Shown: positions 1-10,608 of the stretch, piece by piece | Layout of the letters: the number at the start of each line of letters is the position of its first letter | How positions within the stretch are numbered: position 1 is the first letter of the stretch | Source: Bacillus sp. AFS098217 | GTDB lineage: Bacteria > Bacillota > Bacilli > Bacillales > Bacillaceae_G | Reading direction: 5' to 3' | Assembly: GCF_002551815.1 (NCBI RefSeq) | Contig: NZ_NVPR01000038.1 | Location: forward strand, 49,650-113,649 | Length of the DNA stretch: 64,000 bases | The notes under the pieces: model-generated | The model's database searches: none | The model's input: only the letters and a program-made list of their open reading frames with translations | What the model was told of the DNA's origin: nothing | Position numbers and translations under genes: made by a program

Positions 1-14
1 TGCAGTCGACTTCG

Positions 15-782
15 TTATTTTTTATTGTACTTTGTAATGAATTCTGAAACCTTTTTCAGTTCCTCATCTGTGCCTTTAAATACCCCTTTAGGCATGGCAC
101 CTTTTCCATCTTTTGCAATCTTTGCAATTTCTTCTGGTTTTAACGTTAAGTTTTGTAGTGCTGGTGCTGCTGCACCACCTTGTAAGTTATCACCATGACA
201 TGTCAAACATGTATTTTTTTGCATCAATTTATAACCTTCCTCATTCTTATCAACTGGTGTCGTTTTTACAATTGCCCCCTGTTTTTTCGCCGCCGCCCAA
301 TCATGATGTGCTACAGATTCCCAAGTTAAGAAAAAGATAGATGCAATTGCTAAAAGCATAAATCCAGTTGCCACAGGGCGTTTCAGTGGACGCCTTTCTG
401 GTCCACGATCAAGAAACGGCGCCAACATCAATGCTCCAAACGCAATCCCTGGCATGATAAACGCACCGATCACAGTAAATGAACCCGATGCATATGAGTA
501 CTTTAAAAGCTGATACAGAAATAAGAAATACCAGTCTGGAAGTGGTATATATCCTGCATCTGTAGGATCCGCCATTCTTTCAAGTGGTGACGGATGTGCC
601 ACTGTTAAACATAAATAACCGATTAAAAAAACCGCACCAACCATCCATTCTTTTAACAAGAAGTTTGGCCAGAATGCTTCTGTTTTCCCTGGGTATTCGG
701 AATAATCTTTCGGAATATTTGGTTTCCTAGCTACAGGTACTCGAGAATCTCCTACAAACTTCATCCCTTTGCCACGATGCAT
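15..782 (-). CDS. qcrC: Menaquinol:cytochrome c reductase, cytochrome b/c subunit (QcrC)
   Basis: Third subunit of the Bacillus bc complex, which passes electrons from menaquinol to cytochrome c at the membrane. The 255-residue protein fuses a subunit-IV-like part, with membrane segments near residues 46-66, 103-123 and 137-155, to a C-terminal cytochrome c domain. The heme motif CLTCH is visible (Cys192, Cys195, His196), and a Met in GAMPKG near residue 232 is a likely axial ligand. The ATG at 782 follows AGGAGGGAG. It is the last gene of qcrABC, 44 bases after qcrB. The assignment rests on the b/c fusion, the heme motif and the gene order. Confidence 0.97.
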   Translation of the reverse strand: MHRGKGMKFVGDSRVPVARKPNIPKDYSEYPGKTEAFWPNFLLKEWMVGAVFLIGYLCLTVAHPSPLERMADPTDAGYIPLPDWYFLFLYQLLKYSYASGSFTVIGAFIMPGIAFGALMLAPFLDRGPERRPLKRPVATGFMLLAIASIFFLTWESVAHHDWAAAKKQGAIVKTTPVDKNEEGYKLMQKNTCLTCHGDNLQGGAAAPALQNLTLKPEEIAKIAKDGKGAMPKGVFKGTDEELKKVSEFITKYNKK

Positions 783-826
783 AATCTCCCTCCTTTAGTT
801 CTTTTCCCCTTTAATTTAGTAATCTC

Positions 827-1501
827 TTATAGTGGACCTGAAATACCTTGTTTGCGAATCATAATGAAGTGGAAGGCCATTAAGGCTAGAAGTGCTGCTG
901 GTAAGAAGAAGACGTGAATAGCAAAGAAGCGAGTTAGTGTTTGAGCGCCAACAATTTCGGAATGGCCAGCAAGTAGTGTTTTAATATAAGGACCAATAAG
1001 CGGTGTTTGCTCCGCGATTTGAATCCCTACTTTTGTTGCAAATAATGCTTTCATATCCCACGGTAATAAATATCCGGTAAAACCAAGACCTAACATAACA
1101 AAGAAAATAAGAACGCCAACAATCCAGTTTAATTCACGGGGCTTTTTATAAGCACCTTGGAAGAAAACTCTGAGTGTATGTAAAAACATCATGACAATTA
1201 CAAGGCTAGCACCCCAATGGTGCATACCGCGAACGATTTGTCCATATGCAACTTCATTTTGTAAATAATAGACCGATTCCCAAGCATTTTTAATATCTGG
1301 TACATAATACATAGTCAAAAACATTCCTGATAAAATTTGAATAACAGTAACGAAAAATGTAAGTCCTCCAAAGCAGTAGACGAATGCCGAAAAATGATGC
1401 GCTGGATTGACATGTTCGGGCACCTCATGGTCAGCAATATCGCGCCATATTGGTGTAACATCTAACCGTTCATCCACCCAATCATAAATTTTATTTAACA
1501 T
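827..1501 (-). CDS. qcrB: Menaquinol:cytochrome c reductase, cytochrome b subunit (QcrB)
   Basis: Cytochrome b6-like subunit carrying the two b hemes of the bc complex. At 224 residues it has the short b6 length rather than that of full mitochondrial cytochrome b. About four hydrophobic helices are visible, with histidines typical of heme ligation (His94/His95, His108 and a pair near residue 196). Cys43 sits in VYCFGG; the equivalent cysteine in Bacillus and b6f proteins binds an extra heme covalently. The start codon directly abuts the qcrA stop, which suggests coupled translation. Confidence 0.97.
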   Translation of the reverse strand: MLNKIYDWVDERLDVTPIWRDIADHEVPEHVNPAHHFSAFVYCFGGLTFFVTVIQILSGMFLTMYYVPDIKNAWESVYYLQNEVAYGQIVRGMHHWGASLVIVMMFLHTLRVFFQGAYKKPRELNWIVGVLIFFVMLGLGFTGYLLPWDMKALFATKVGIQIAEQTPLIGPYIKTLLAGHSEIVGAQTLTRFFAIHVFFLPAALLALMAFHFIMIRKQGISGPL

Positions 1502-2014
1502 CTATTTCGCACCCCCTCGTGGCTTGGCTTTTCCTAAATAAAGCGTTCCATCTTTCACTTTAGATTCATACACATCCAACGGAGCAAGAGGTGGTGTTCC
1601 TTTTATGTTGATACCATCTTTTGTGTAACGTCCCCCATGACATGGGCAATAAAATTGATTAGGATGTGCCTTATCTGAATTCCAGTTAACCGTACATCCT
1701 AAATGTTTACAAACTGGAGAAAATGCAACAATGTCTCCGCTTTCATCTTTATGCACCCAAGCAGATTTCGGTTCCTCAGACTTATACCATCCATCAACCT
1801 GCTTTACCTTAAAGTCGAAGCGTTTTGGTTCTGTCGTAATCTCTTTTACTTGTGCAACAGCAACCATCTCCCCCACTGCTTCTTTCCTTAATACTGGATC
1901 AAGTGCAAAGCGCGTCATCGGCATTAAAATCCCAGCTGCCATAAAGCCTCCTACACCTGTAAGTGTGTAGTTTAAAAATTGTCTTCTTGACACACGGTGT
2001 TCTTTCTCGCCCAC
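1502..2014 (-). CDS. qcrA: Menaquinol:cytochrome c reductase, Rieske iron-sulfur subunit (QcrA)
   Basis: Rieske 2Fe-2S protein of the bc complex, 170 residues. It has a twin-arginine-like N-terminus (SRRQFLN) and one membrane anchor near residues 18-32. The cluster motifs are complete: CKHLGC supplies Cys102 and His104, CPCHGG supplies Cys123 and His126, and Cys107 and Cys125 would form the usual disulfide. The start is a GTG at 2014 after a GAGGGGGG Shine-Dalgarno. It is the first gene of qcrABC, behind the promoter at 2090-2118. Confidence 0.96.
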   Translation of the reverse strand: MGEKEHRVSRRQFLNYTLTGVGGFMAAGILMPMTRFALDPVLRKEAVGEMVAVAQVKEITTEPKRFDFKVKQVDGWYKSEEPKSAWVHKDESGDIVAFSPVCKHLGCTVNWNSDKAHPNQFYCPCHGGRYTKDGINIKGTPPLAPLDVYESKVKDGTLYLGKAKPRGGAK

Positions 2015-2089
2015 GAAAATTTCCCCCCTCTATCAGAAATTGTCCCCTCGTGAAAAAGCCATATAAAAAATAAAAACTAGGACACTATC

Positions 2090-2118
2090 ATGATATAATA
2101 CCCACATGCACAGGTCAA
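2090..2118 (-). promoter_or_regulatory. Predicted sigma-A promoter of qcrABC
   Basis: On the minus strand, TTGACC (2118-2113) and TATCAT (2095-2090) are separated by exactly 17 bases. This is a near-consensus vegetative promoter about 75 bases upstream of the qcrA GTG. No strong secondary operator was recognised around it. Confidence 0.65.
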
Positions 2119-2152
2119 TATCATACTACTCATAATAATGAGAACTATCTAT

Positions 2153-2614
2153 TTATTTTATATTTTCCCACTTTTCTGTTAATTTTTCCATTATGTTTTT
2201 GACATGTGCATGAATCACCTCTCGTTTCGCTTGATCACTAAATTGTTCTAATGATAAAGCTGGTAACCAAAATAATTGACCTGTCAATGTATCGATTGCT
2301 TCTTTCCAGGAAAAATCACTTGTGACGTAAGCGATATGTTTCACCCCTTGCTCTTGTAAATGATTTGTCCATTCTTGCAAACGATCTTTCTCCTCCTGCT
2401 GCTTTTCTACTAAATAAGTAAATGCGGGTAATAAAAGCACTCTTCCCTTATATTCCCTTTCTAACTCCATACTCAGCGCCTCAATAAATTCCCCTTGTTC
2501 TACAGCCATTTTCATCTCTTTGGCTACTGAAATTGAAAGAAGGGGTATAATACCTGTATCTACATACTCTCTCGCTTGTACAAATTGTTCCGCATCTTTT
2601 ACAGCCCATTTCAA
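2153..2614 (-). CDS. ypiF: YpiF family protein (DUF2487)
   Basis: A 153-residue soluble protein of unknown function, recognised as the YpiF/DUF2487 family that lies beside qcrA in Bacillus. A longer frame opens at 2644, but its first codon is an unsupported TTG. The TTG at 2614 sits just after GGGGGGAG and gives a protein beginning MKWAVKDAEQF, so that start was chosen. No signal peptide, membrane helix or catalytic motif is evident. A functional link with the bc complex is suggested only by neighbourhood. Confidence 0.8.
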   Translation of the reverse strand: MKWAVKDAEQFVQAREYVDTGIIPLLSISVAKEMKMAVEQGEFIEALSMELEREYKGRVLLLPAFTYLVEKQQEEKDRLQEWTNHLQEQGVKHIAYVTSDFSWKEAIDTLTGQLFWLPALSLEQFSDQAKREVIHAHVKNIMEKLTEKWENIK

Positions 2615-2693
2615 CTTTTCTCCCCCCTTTGCGTAAATACCCAAACAAATGTCAGAACTTTCACTTTATATCTATTAAACCATACTAAAACGA

Positions 2694-2733
2694 GTAAAAA
2701 AAGAAAAACTACCTATATTAGGTAGTTTTTCTT
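2694..2733 (-). terminator. Rho-independent terminator downstream of ypiB
   Basis: A hairpin of AAGAAAAACTACCT with its complement around a 4-base loop, followed on the minus strand by a run of seven T. It separates ypiB from ypiF. Confidence 0.8.
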
Positions 2734-2777
2734 TACACATTCGGAGATTTGTCAAAATTACACAGTACAAATATCTC

Positions 2778-4651
<1,874 letters not shown>

Positions 4652-4738
4652 AAATATCTCCTTTAATTCTAATAATATTCTCGTCTATTCATTTAATCAT
4701 AAACAACTGTTGCCTTGTAAGCAACTAAAAGGAAGGAG

Positions 4739-4776
4739 AAAAGAATCTTCTTCAATAGAAAAAGATTCTTTTTTTC
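4739..4776 (-). terminator. Terminator-like hairpin downstream of aroA
   Basis: A stem AAAAGAATCTT/AAGATTCTTTT with a 12-base loop abuts the aroA stop codon. The T run is longer on the plus-strand side (seven T), so it may act in both directions. It separates aroA from ypiA. Confidence 0.6.
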
Positions 4777-6052
4777 ACAGAGATTCCAACTGCTCAAAAA
4801 AGTTTGGATAGGATACAGCAACCGCATCACTACCTTTTATTTCTACTTCCCCCTCTACAATACAAGAAGCAACTGCGAGCATCATACCAATACGATGATC
4901 CCCATGACTATCAACCATACTTCCTTGTAATTTCTGATTCCCATAGATAATCATACCATCTGATGTAGCTTCAATTTGCACACCTAGTTTCCGAAGCTCT
5001 TTAACCACTGTATCGATGCGATTCGTTTCTTTTACTTTTAGTTCCTCGGCATCCTTAATGATTGTTGTTCCTGTTGCCTGTGTTGCTAGTAAAGCAATAA
5101 TAGGAATCTCATCAATTAATCTTGGAATAAGAGAACCACCGATCTCTATTCCCTTTAACTTAGAAGTTTCAATTGTAAGATCTCCACATGGCTCAAGCTC
5201 TTCATTTCGAATATTATGAATAGAAATACTTGCTCCCATTTCTAATAAAACATCTAGAATTCCTGTTCTTGTTGGGTTTAGGCCAACATTTTTTAATACG
5301 AGTTTACTATTTGGAACGATTGCACCAGCCACTAAGAAAAAGGCCGCTGAGGAAATATCGCCTGGAACTTCAATTTCCGTTCCGATAAGAGATTGGCCAC
5401 CTTGCAATGAAACTGTCCGATCATTCACATCTACTTGACATCCAAATGCACGTAGCATTCGCTCCGTATGATCACGTGATTGTAACGGCTCAGTTACCGA
5501 AGTTACTCCTTCTCCTTGTAAACCAGCAAGTAAAACGGCTGATTTCACTTGCGCACTTGCTACAGGGGAATAATAGTGTATCCCTTTTACAGCCCCTCCT
5601 CGAATAGATAATGGTGTATATTGTCCATCTGCCCTGCCATCAATTTGTGCATTCATTTCGCGAAGAGGGACTGTAACACGTTTCATAGGGCGTTTTCCAA
5701 CAGATTCATCCCCAATTACAACACAATGAAAAGGAGTATTCGCCAAAATACCGAGCATGAGACGAATGGTAGTCCCTGAGTTCCCCACATCTAGTACCTC
5801 TTTCGGTTCCTGTAACCCATCTAATCCTTTACCATATATAGTAACATCGTTTCCACTTTGTTCAATCGTCACACCTAGCTTCCGAAAACACGCAATTGTA
5901 CTTAAGCAATCTTCTCCTAATAAGAAGTTTGAGATTTTTGTTGTTCCTTCCGCTATTGCCCCAAACATCACAGCACGATGTGAAATAGATTTATCTCCAG
6001 GGACAATTATCGTTCCATTCAAGCCCTTTTTCTGCCTTATGAATCCTGTCAT
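4775..6052 (-). CDS. aroA: 3-phosphoshikimate 1-carboxyvinyltransferase (EPSP synthase)
   Basis: Sixth step of the shikimate pathway: transfers enolpyruvyl from PEP to shikimate-3-phosphate. The 425-residue protein has the expected N-terminal GDKSISHR phosphate-binding motif (residues 19-26), GNSGTTIRL near 91-99 and KETNRI near 343. The motif set resembles the class II Bacillus/Staphylococcus enzymes. The ATG follows AGGAGGATAAA. This gene is aroE in B. subtilis nomenclature. It is separated from hisC by a terminator, with no tyrA between them. Confidence 0.97.
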   Translation of the reverse strand: MTGFIRQKKGLNGTIIVPGDKSISHRAVMFGAIAEGTTKISNFLLGEDCLSTIACFRKLGVTIEQSGNDVTIYGKGLDGLQEPKEVLDVGNSGTTIRLMLGILANTPFHCVVIGDESVGKRPMKRVTVPLREMNAQIDGRADGQYTPLSIRGGAVKGIHYYSPVASAQVKSAVLLAGLQGEGVTSVTEPLQSRDHTERMLRAFGCQVDVNDRTVSLQGGQSLIGTEIEVPGDISSAAFFLVAGAIVPNSKLVLKNVGLNPTRTGILDVLLEMGASISIHNIRNEELEPCGDLTIETSKLKGIEIGGSLIPRLIDEIPIIALLATQATGTTIIKDAEELKVKETNRIDTVVKELRKLGVQIEATSDGMIIYGNQKLQGSMVDSHGDHRIGMMLAVASCIVEGEVEIKGSDAVAVSYPNFFEQLESL

Positions 6053-6158
6053 TTTTTTATCCTCCTCATATATGAATCATCATACGTACTATTGTTCTCA
6101 TATACTGTCTCTCTCTATTGTACAGCTTTCCTTCTTTACCGTGCAAACAAACGAAGAA

Positions 6159-6183
6159 AGCGACTCCTATAATGGGAGCCGCT
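6159..6183 (-). terminator. Rho-independent terminator downstream of hisC
   Basis: The minus strand reads AGCGGCTCC, a short loop, then GGAGTCGCT followed by TTTCTT. It lies directly after the hisC stop and implies that aroA has its own promoter. Confidence 0.65.
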
Positions 6184-6190
6184 ACCATTT

Positions 6191-7291
6191 TTAAGAATAT
6201 GTTTCTTCTTTCTTTACAAGTTCCGTAAGCAATTCAATTATTTCATCATTCTCTTCTTTCAAACCGACCGTAATCCGGATACCATCCGGTAAACCAAATG
6301 CTGCACCAGAGCGGACGATATATCCTTTTTCCATCAATCTCTCAAATGCTTCATTACCCGGAATACCAATTTTTAAGAAGATAAAATTCGTTTGGGATGG
6401 ATAATAGAATACATCGTACTCTTTACAAAATTTATAATATTGATTTAATCCTTCGGCATTCTTTTTTACACATTCTTGTAAAAACTCTTGGTCTTCTATT
6501 GCCACTGCCGCTACAGCTTGTGCGACAGTTGACGTATTAAATGGTAATCTCGCTACTTCTAACTTCTCCATTAATTTTGCATTCCCTACAGCATAACCAA
6601 TTCGGAACGCAGCTAATCCATAAGCTTTAGAAAACGTGCGCAGCACCATAAGGTTTTCATATTTTTTAAGAAGCGGTAATGTTTGTGGATAATCTTCAGC
6701 TCCTGCATATTCATAGTATGCTTCGTCCATGATAACAAGCGCAGACTTGGGAACTGCTTCTAAAAATGAAAGTAATTTTTGCTTTTCTACATATGTACCT
6801 GTTGGATTATTTGGATTACAAATCCAAACGATTTTCGTTTTTTCATCGACTTGCTCAAGCATTGCATCTAAATCATGAATCCCATCTTTTAATGACACTT
6901 CACGAACTTCAGCACCTTCAATTACGGCATGGTGATAATATTGTGAAAATGTCGGATTCGCCATTACAACATTTGTATCTTTATGTAATAAGGCACGACT
7001 AATCATTTGAATGACTTCATCTAAACCACTACCAAACAAAAGTTGTTCTGGTTTCACATGAAGATGCGTTGCCACCTTTTCACGAAGCTCAAAAGCTGCG
7101 CCATCTGGATATAAAGCATACTGCTTAACTAACGAAGTTAAAGCTTCTGTCACACGACTCGAACAGCCAAACGAGTTCTCATTCGATGCTAGTTTTACAA
7201 TCTTCGATAATCCATACGCTCTCTTTACTTCTTCAATATTTTTGCCAGGTACATATGCTTTCAAAGTTAACAACTGCTCTTTTACTCTCAT
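6191..7291 (-). CDS. hisC: Histidinol-phosphate / aromatic aminotransferase (HisC)
   Basis: PLP-dependent class-II aminotransferase of histidine synthesis. In Bacillus aro clusters HisC also transaminates phenylpyruvate and hydroxyphenylpyruvate to Phe and Tyr. The 366-residue protein shows NPNNPTG (near 160), DEAYYEY and the PLP lysine in TFSKAYGLAAFRIGY (near 220). The start was set at the ATG at 7291 (MRVKEQLL), after GGGGGAAG, rather than the upstream codon at 7309. It lies 188 bases downstream of aroB, across a perfect inverted repeat. Confidence 0.94.
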   Translation of the reverse strand: MRVKEQLLTLKAYVPGKNIEEVKRAYGLSKIVKLASNENSFGCSSRVTEALTSLVKQYALYPDGAAFELREKVATHLHVKPEQLLFGSGLDEVIQMISRALLHKDTNVVMANPTFSQYYHHAVIEGAEVREVSLKDGIHDLDAMLEQVDEKTKIVWICNPNNPTGTYVEKQKLLSFLEAVPKSALVIMDEAYYEYAGAEDYPQTLPLLKKYENLMVLRTFSKAYGLAAFRIGYAVGNAKLMEKLEVARLPFNTSTVAQAVAAVAIEDQEFLQECVKKNAEGLNQYYKFCKEYDVFYYPSQTNFIFLKIGIPGNEAFERLMEKGYIVRSGAAFGLPDGIRITVGLKEENDEIIELLTELVKKEETYS

Positions 7292-7323
7292 TTTTCTTCC
7301 CCCAGTCATTTTGTTAAGTTAGG

Positions 7324-7367
7324 TTGCAATATAAAGAATTTCTATCTCGAAATTCTTTATATTGCAA
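7324..7367. repeat. Perfect 19-bp inverted repeat between aroB and hisC
   Basis: The arms TTGCAATATAAAGAATTTC (7324-7342) and its exact complement (7349-7367) flank a 6-base loop. The stem is A/T-rich and no adjacent T tract is present on either strand, so it does not look like an ordinary terminator. It sits just upstream of the hisC Shine-Dalgarno on the minus strand and could act as an mRNA processing or attenuation structure. Confidence 0.75.
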
Positions 7368-7479
7368 ATTTCTCTCATAACCGTCATCATCACTAGAATA
7401 TCTTTGCATAATCATCCAGTACTATCTCTTTCACAAAATACATTCGTAGTTGTATACAAGTCGGGAATTACACGCGAAT

Positions 7480-8571
7480 TTAAGCGGATGCCATATCCTT
7501 TTGAAATGCTGCTAACGCAACGTGAACGGTCTTATCTGAAATAGATACGACGTTCACTCCCCCATATTCCTGCATAAGTACCATATGAATTGTCCCCGCG
7601 CTTGCTTTTTTATCTTGTTTCATTACTTGTACAAGACGGTCTACATTCAAATGACTTGGCATATCGGGATAACCATACTGAGAAAACCAATGTTTTATTT
7701 CTTTATAAGCAAGATCAATCTTATAAATTTGCTCACTTAAAAATATGGCAAATAACATACCAATTGCAACCCCATCACCATGTGTGATGTTACCGTACCC
7801 CATCTCTTTTTCAAGGGCATGTCCTAATGTATGTCCAAAATTCAAATGAGCACGTACACCTTTTTCAGTTTCATCTTGCGCTACAATATTCGCTTTCACA
7901 GGGATCGCTCGTTTTAATATATAGATTAATTTATCATCTCGTACATCTTCTAATGTCTTCACTTCACTCTTTAACCAATGATATAATTCTACATCACCGA
8001 TCAAAGCATGTTTTATGACTTCAGCAAATCCCGAACGCCACTCTTTTTCCGGTAACGAATTTAAAAAAGGTGTATGATACAGAACCGCTTCTGGCTGATG
8101 AAATGCGCCAATCATGTTTTTTCCTAATGGATGATTAATTGCAACTTTTCCACCAACTGCACTGTCATGCGCCAATAACGTTGTCGGGACTTGGATAAAG
8201 CGAATACCGCGCATAAATGTCGCTGCAACAAATCCAGCTAAATCACCGATCATTCCGCCGCCCAGTGCAATAACTAAAGAGTTACGATCCATCTTATTTT
8301 CAAGTGCAGACGTATGTGCCGCATAAAAGTTCTCGAAAGATTTCTCTTTTTCGCCGTTAGGAACAATAAATGAAAATACTTTTTGTTCTATTTGTAAAGC
8401 ATCCATAACTGTCTGTAAATGCAAGGAAGCAACAGATTCATCAGAAATTATCATTACATTAGATACAACCGGTTTCATATTTTGAACAAGCATTGTTAAA
8501 TGTGACAACACATCTTTTCCAACATATACACCATACTCTTTTGATTTCGTTTGAATATGTATGTTCTCCAT
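7480..8571 (-). CDS. aroB: 3-dehydroquinate synthase
   Basis: Second step of the shikimate pathway: converts DAHP to 3-dehydroquinate using NAD and a divalent metal. The 363-residue length is typical. Visible motifs include the NAD-binding GGGMIGDLAGFVAATFMRG (near 104-122) and PTTLLAHDSAVGGK. The metal-binding region includes the lysine-rich HPLGKNMIGAFHQP and HLNFGHTLGHALE (near 243-255). The ATG overlaps the aroC stop by one base (TAATG), indicating translational coupling. Confidence 0.97.
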   Translation of the reverse strand: MENIHIQTKSKEYGVYVGKDVLSHLTMLVQNMKPVVSNVMIISDESVASLHLQTVMDALQIEQKVFSFIVPNGEKEKSFENFYAAHTSALENKMDRNSLVIALGGGMIGDLAGFVAATFMRGIRFIQVPTTLLAHDSAVGGKVAINHPLGKNMIGAFHQPEAVLYHTPFLNSLPEKEWRSGFAEVIKHALIGDVELYHWLKSEVKTLEDVRDDKLIYILKRAIPVKANIVAQDETEKGVRAHLNFGHTLGHALEKEMGYGNITHGDGVAIGMLFAIFLSEQIYKIDLAYKEIKHWFSQYGYPDMPSHLNVDRLVQVMKQDKKASAGTIHMVLMQEYGGVNVVSISDKTVHVALAAFQKDMASA

Positions 8572-9743
8572 TAAAATCCCCTCGCATATTCATTATGTTT
8601 CTCAATATTTTCACGAATACAATCCATACGATCTACTCCAAACTGCTCAATTAAAGCTGTCGCTAATTCCCACGCAACAGCTGCTTCAGCTACAACGCTA
8701 GCCGCTGGTACAGCACAGCTATCTGAGCGCTCAATACTTGCAGTAAAAGGTTCTTTCGTATCGATATCAACACTTTGAAGAGGTTTATATAATGTCGGTA
8801 TCGGTTTCATGACACCGCGCACAACAACGGGCATTCCTGTTGTCATACCACCCTCTAATCCACCCGCGTGATTCGTTTTTCTTGTATATCCGTTTTCTTT
8901 ATCCCAAAGAATTTCATCATGAACTTGACTGCCCGGTCTATGCGCAGCTTCAAATCCAATTCCAATTTCTACACCTTTAAAAGCATTAATGCTCATAACT
9001 GCCGCTGCTAATTTTGCATCTAATTTTCTATCGTAATGCACATAGCTACCTACCCCAATCGGCATTCCTTCTACAACAACTTCTACAATCCCACCAATAG
9101 AATCACCATTTGCCTTCGCATCATCAATAGCTTGCATCATTTTTTTACCTGCTTCTTCATCTAAACAACGCACAGGAGATGCTTCCGTAATGGTTTGTAA
9201 TTCTTCAATAGAGCTGTATGTAAGTTTTTCTGCTCGTACACCACCAATTTCCACAACATGTCCAGCAACTTGTATGCCTAATTCAGCTAAAATCTTTTTA
9301 GCGACAGCACCAGCTGCAACACGAACTGTCGTTTCACGTGCCGAGGATCGTTCAAGTACGTTTCTCATGTCTCGATGGCCGTATTTAATCGCACCATTTA
9401 AATCAGCATGTCCAGGTCTAGGCTTTGTAACTTGTCTTTTCATCTCTTTTGCTTCTTGTTCTGTTAGAGGCTCTGCTCCCATAATCTTTGTCCAATGTGT
9501 AAAATCACGATTTTCAACAACAAGTGCAATTGGAGATCCAATTGTTTTTCCATGTCTAACACCGCTAACAATTTGCACTTGATCTTTTTCAATTTGCATT
9601 CGTCTTCCGCGGCCGTATCCTTTCTGTCTTCGTGCTAATTCTTCGTTTATATCATCCGCCACTAAAGATAGTCCCGCTGGAACCCCTTCTAAAATCGTTG
9701 TAAGTTGGGGACCATGAGATTCACCAGCTGTAATATATCGCAT
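8571..9743 (-). CDS. aroC: Chorismate synthase
   Basis: Final common step of aromatic synthesis: converts EPSP to chorismate with reduced FMN. The 390-residue protein carries the signature sequences GESHGP at residues 7-12, [20 protein letters not shown] near 113-132, and [14 protein letters not shown] near 340. The start ATG at 9743 follows AGAGGAA. It is the first gene of the aro cluster and is called aroF in B. subtilis. The roughly 200 bases upstream show no T-box or other recognised leader. Confidence 0.97.
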   Translation of the reverse strand: MRYITAGESHGPQLTTILEGVPAGLSLVADDINEELARRQKGYGRGRRMQIEKDQVQIVSGVRHGKTIGSPIALVVENRDFTHWTKIMGAEPLTEQEAKEMKRQVTKPRPGHADLNGAIKYGHRDMRNVLERSSARETTVRVAAGAVAKKILAELGIQVAGHVVEIGGVRAEKLTYSSIEELQTITEASPVRCLDEEAGKKMMQAIDDAKANGDSIGGIVEVVVEGMPIGVGSYVHYDRKLDAKLAAAVMSINAFKGVEIGIGFEAAHRPGSQVHDEILWDKENGYTRKTNHAGGLEGGMTTGMPVVVRGVMKPIPTLYKPLQSVDIDTKEPFTASIERSDSCAVPAASVVAEAAVAWELATALIEQFGVDRMDCIRENIEKHNEYARGF

Positions 9744-9948
9744 CGGTCATTCCTCTTTTCATATATATTTTTCACGCTATGTAAAAAACGATTATCTCTC
9801 ATAATTCTATAAGAAAATTAAAAATTTATGTAGTAAATAAGCTTCCTGTTTTACCACATTTTTCATTGGCCTATCATATTGATTTGCCATTTACTTTAAG
9901 TATCAATATATCACAACCAACCTAGCTTCGTAACCAATTGAAATTTTA

Positions 9949-9990
9949 AAAAAGTGCAAGAAGAATAATTCTATTCTCCTTGCACTTTTC
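9949..9990 (-). terminator. Rho-independent terminator downstream of ndk
   Basis: A stem AAAAGTGCAAG/CTTGCACTTTT with a further paired AGAATA/TATTCT inner segment, followed by T residues on the minus strand. It closes the hepS-menG-hepT-ndk block before aroC. Confidence 0.8.
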
Positions 9991-10036
9991 ACTATTATCA
10001 CAATGATTAAAGCGTTTACAAATTATCTTGAAATAA

Positions 10037-10483
10037 TTAGTAAATCCATTGATTCATTAATTTTGAGTAGTCTACTAATTCTTCTTCTTTGAAGAAGATA
10101 CCAATCTCACGTTCTGCACTTTCTACAGAATCAGAACCATGAATAATATTTTTCCCAACTGTTAAACCAAAATCGCCACGAATTGTACCTTGTGCTGCTT
10201 CACTTGGTTTTGTTTTACCCATCATGTTACGAGCAGTATTTACTACATCCTCACCTTGCCATACCATCGCAAAAACAGGACCAGATGTAATGAAATCTAC
10301 TAACTCACCAAAGAAAGGTTTTTCTGTGTGCTCAGCGTAATGTTTTCCTGCAATTTCTGGAGTAACTTGCATTAATTTCGCGCCAACTAATTGAAAGCCC
10401 TTTTTCTCAAAACGGGCTACAATTTCCCCAATGAAAGCACGTTGTACACCGTCTGGTTTTACCATTAAAAATGTTTTTTCCAT
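10037..10483 (-). CDS. ndk: Nucleoside diphosphate kinase
   Basis: Equilibrates nucleoside di- and triphosphates through a phosphohistidine. The 148-residue protein is full length, with the N-terminal [15 protein letters not shown] and the active-site histidine in NIIHGSDS (near residue 115). An upstream frame to 10564 was rejected because the ATG at 10483 follows GGAGAG and gives the universal N-terminus. Its own promoter is likely at 10536-10564, so it can be expressed apart from hepT. Confidence 0.98.
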   Translation of the reverse strand: MEKTFLMVKPDGVQRAFIGEIVARFEKKGFQLVGAKLMQVTPEIAGKHYAEHTEKPFFGELVDFITSGPVFAMVWQGEDVVNTARNMMGKTKPSEAAQGTIRGDFGLTVGKNIIHGSDSVESAEREIGIFFKEEELVDYSKLMNQWIY

Positions 10484-10535
10484 AAAAAATCTCTCCACTT
10501 CTAAATTATGTATGTAATTGTACATCCCCACACAC

Positions 10536-10564
10536 ATATTAACACCCTTATCATAATTGTGCAA
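10536..10564 (-). promoter_or_regulatory. Predicted sigma-A promoter of ndk
   Basis: Minus-strand TTGCAC (10564-10559) and TAATAT (10541-10536) with a 17-base spacer, about 53 bases upstream of the ndk ATG. Confidence 0.5.
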
Positions 10565-10608
10565 TATTTTTGAAATAGAGAGATTATTTTATTTTTAAGA
10601 ACAAACCA

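Noticed and set aside
1-14. TGCAGTCGAC at the window start resembles adjacent PstI/SalI polylinker sites.
   Set aside because: Only ten bases are seen and the following sequence is ordinary qcrC, so chance or simple chromosomal sequence is as likely.
9744-9948. Search for a T-box or other leader ahead of the aro cluster.
   Set aside because: No T-box motif (such as the conserved antiterminator box) or other known leader was seen.
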